Shown here: piece by piece, positions 5,185-5,959 of the stretch
How positions within the stretch are numbered: position 1 is the stretch's first letter
Layout of the letters: each line of letters begins with the position of its first letter
NCBI GenBank assembly: GCA_007129145.1
Contig: SKWC01000185.1
Span: 1 to 5,959 of the forward strand
DNA: 5,959 nucleotides
Source of the DNA: Rubritepida sp.
GTDB lineage: Bacteria; Pseudomonadota; Alphaproteobacteria; Acetobacterales; Acetobacteraceae
Direction: 5' to 3'
Notes under the pieces: model-generated
What the model was told of the DNA's origin: nothing
Seen by the model: the letters and a program-made list of their open reading frames with translations, nothing else
Databases searched by the model: none
Made by a program: the position numbers and the translations under genes

Positions 5185-5959
5185 ATGCACACACGCTCAA
5201 TGCCGGGATTCATGCCGCTTGCCGCCTCCGGGCTCGATCTTCGGGCCACGGCGGTGCTGCGCGAGCTGGTGGAACTCTATGTCCAGACCGGGGAGCCGGT
5301 GGGCAGCCGCACCCTGTCGCGCCGCCTGCCGCTCAACCTCTCGCCCGCCTCCATCCGCAACGTCATGGCGGACCTCGAGGAAGCGGGGCTGCTCTACGCC
5401 CCGCACACCTCGGCCGGGCGCCTGCCCACGGAACGGGGCCTGCGCCTCTTCGTGGACGGGCTGCTGGAATTCGGCGACCTGAGCGAGGCCGAGCGCGAGG
5501 CCATTTCCGCGCGCTGCGCCGCCCATGGCCGGTCGCTCCAGGAAACGCTGGCCGAGGCGGGGCAGATGCTGTCGGGCCTGGCGGGGGCGGCGGGCCTCGT
5601 GGTCGCGCCCAAGGGCGAGGCGCCGCTGCGCCACATCGAATTCGTCCCGCTCGGCCCCGGCCGCGCCCTGGTGGTGCTGGTGCAGGGCGATGGCCGCGTG
5701 GAGAACCGCGTCATCGAGGTGCCGGCCGGCCTGCCGCCCTCGGCGCTGGTTGAGGCGGGGAACTACCTGAACGCCCGCCTCGCCGGCCGCACGCTGGATG
5801 AGGCTCGCGAGAATGTGGCCACCGAGATCGAGGCCAACCGCACCGCGCTGGACGCGCTGACGCATCAGGTCATCACGGCCGGCCTGGCCACCTGGGCCGG
5901 CGGCGGCGCCGGCGCGCTGATCCTGCGCGGCCAGGCCCGGCTGCTGGAGAACATCGAGA
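5185..5959 (+). CDS. hrcA: Heat-inducible transcription repressor HrcA (3' end outside window)
   Basis: Represses chaperone genes such as groESL by binding the CIRCE operator and is kept active by GroEL. 258 residues are visible; the family usually has about 350, so roughly a quarter is missing past the right edge. The N-terminal winged helix at about residues 19-85 shows ETGEPVGSR-like TGEPVGSRTLS (35-45), SPASIRNVMADLEEAGLL (53-70) and HTSAGRLPTERG (74-85), followed by LRLFVDGLLE. The remainder corresponds to the GAF-like and dimerisation region (PKGEAPLRHIEFVPLG onward). I translated this frame directly because it runs off the window. ATG 5185 is chosen for its GAGGGG site; ATG 5200 or 5212 would remove 5 or 9 residues of poorly conserved leader. 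grpE would be the expected next gene. Confidence 0.95.
   Translation, partial: MHTRSMPGFMPLAASGLDLRATAVLRELVELYVQTGEPVGSRTLSRRLPLNLSPASIRNVMADLEEAGLLYAPHTSAGRLPTERGLRLFVDGLLEFGDLSEAEREAISARCAAHGRSLQETLAEAGQMLSGLAGAAGLVVAPKGEAPLRHIEFVPLGPGRALVVLVQGDGRVENRVIEVPAGLPPSALVEAGNYLNARLAGRTLDEARENVATEIEANRTALDALTHQVITAGLATWAGGGAGALILRGQARLLENIE

Noticed and set aside
5058..5257. CIRCE operator upstream of hrcA
   Set aside because: I looked for TTAGCACTC and GAGTGCTAA halves; only a short GAGTG-like match appears near 5169-5173 on the - strand, with no partner.
4584..5753. 389-residue + strand open frame opposite rph and across hrcA
   Set aside because: Runs antisense through rph and out of frame through hrcA; composition is Gly/Ala/Arg/His-rich without motifs.

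Overview
The window is very GC-rich, densely coded DNA from an alphaproteobacterium. Gene content and order (birA-coaX-rnj-DUF1467 on one strand, rph-rdgB on the other, hrcA divergent from rph) and the protein sequences fit Rhodospirillales. My best guess is an Acetobacteraceae (Roseomonas-like) genome; this is judged from gene order and motif flavour, not from a database search. I see no mobile element, CRISPR array, tRNA or rRNA. Most of it is ordinary core chromosome.

Layout. (1) Positions 1-3210, + strand: a tightly packed operon of the 3' end of biotin-protein ligase (birA), type III pantothenate kinase (coaX), ribonuclease J (rnj) and a small two-helix membrane protein of the DUF1467 type. 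The junctions are abutting, a 4-nt overlap, and a 3-nt gap. (2) Positions 3211-3533: a 323-base stretch without a convincing protein gene, visibly richer in A/T, with several strong inverted repeats. It holds a two-way terminator just after the operon, a second weaker terminator-like hairpin, and then a roughly 130-base structured segment ending in a textbook rho-independent terminator. I read that segment as a candidate small RNA gene on the + strand. (3) Positions 3534-5057, - strand: an operon of rph (RNase PH), rdgB (non-canonical purine NTP pyrophosphatase) and a 60-residue single-pass membrane protein of unknown function. rph and rdgB overlap by 4 nt, and the small gene follows rdgB after 10 nt with a good ribosome binding site. 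(4) Positions 5058-5184: a short divergent promoter region. (5) Position 5185 to the end, + strand: the 5' three quarters of hrcA, the heat-shock repressor, cut by the window edge.

How the genes fit together. The left operon joins two cofactor enzymes (biotin attachment and the first step of coenzyme A synthesis) to RNase J, a 5'-end-dependent ribonuclease. The right operon joins a 3'-to-5' tRNA-trimming phosphorolytic enzyme to a nucleotide-pool cleaning enzyme. The two operons converge, and the candidate small RNA lies between them. The items most worth following up are this candidate RNA and the small membrane protein gene downstream of rdgB.
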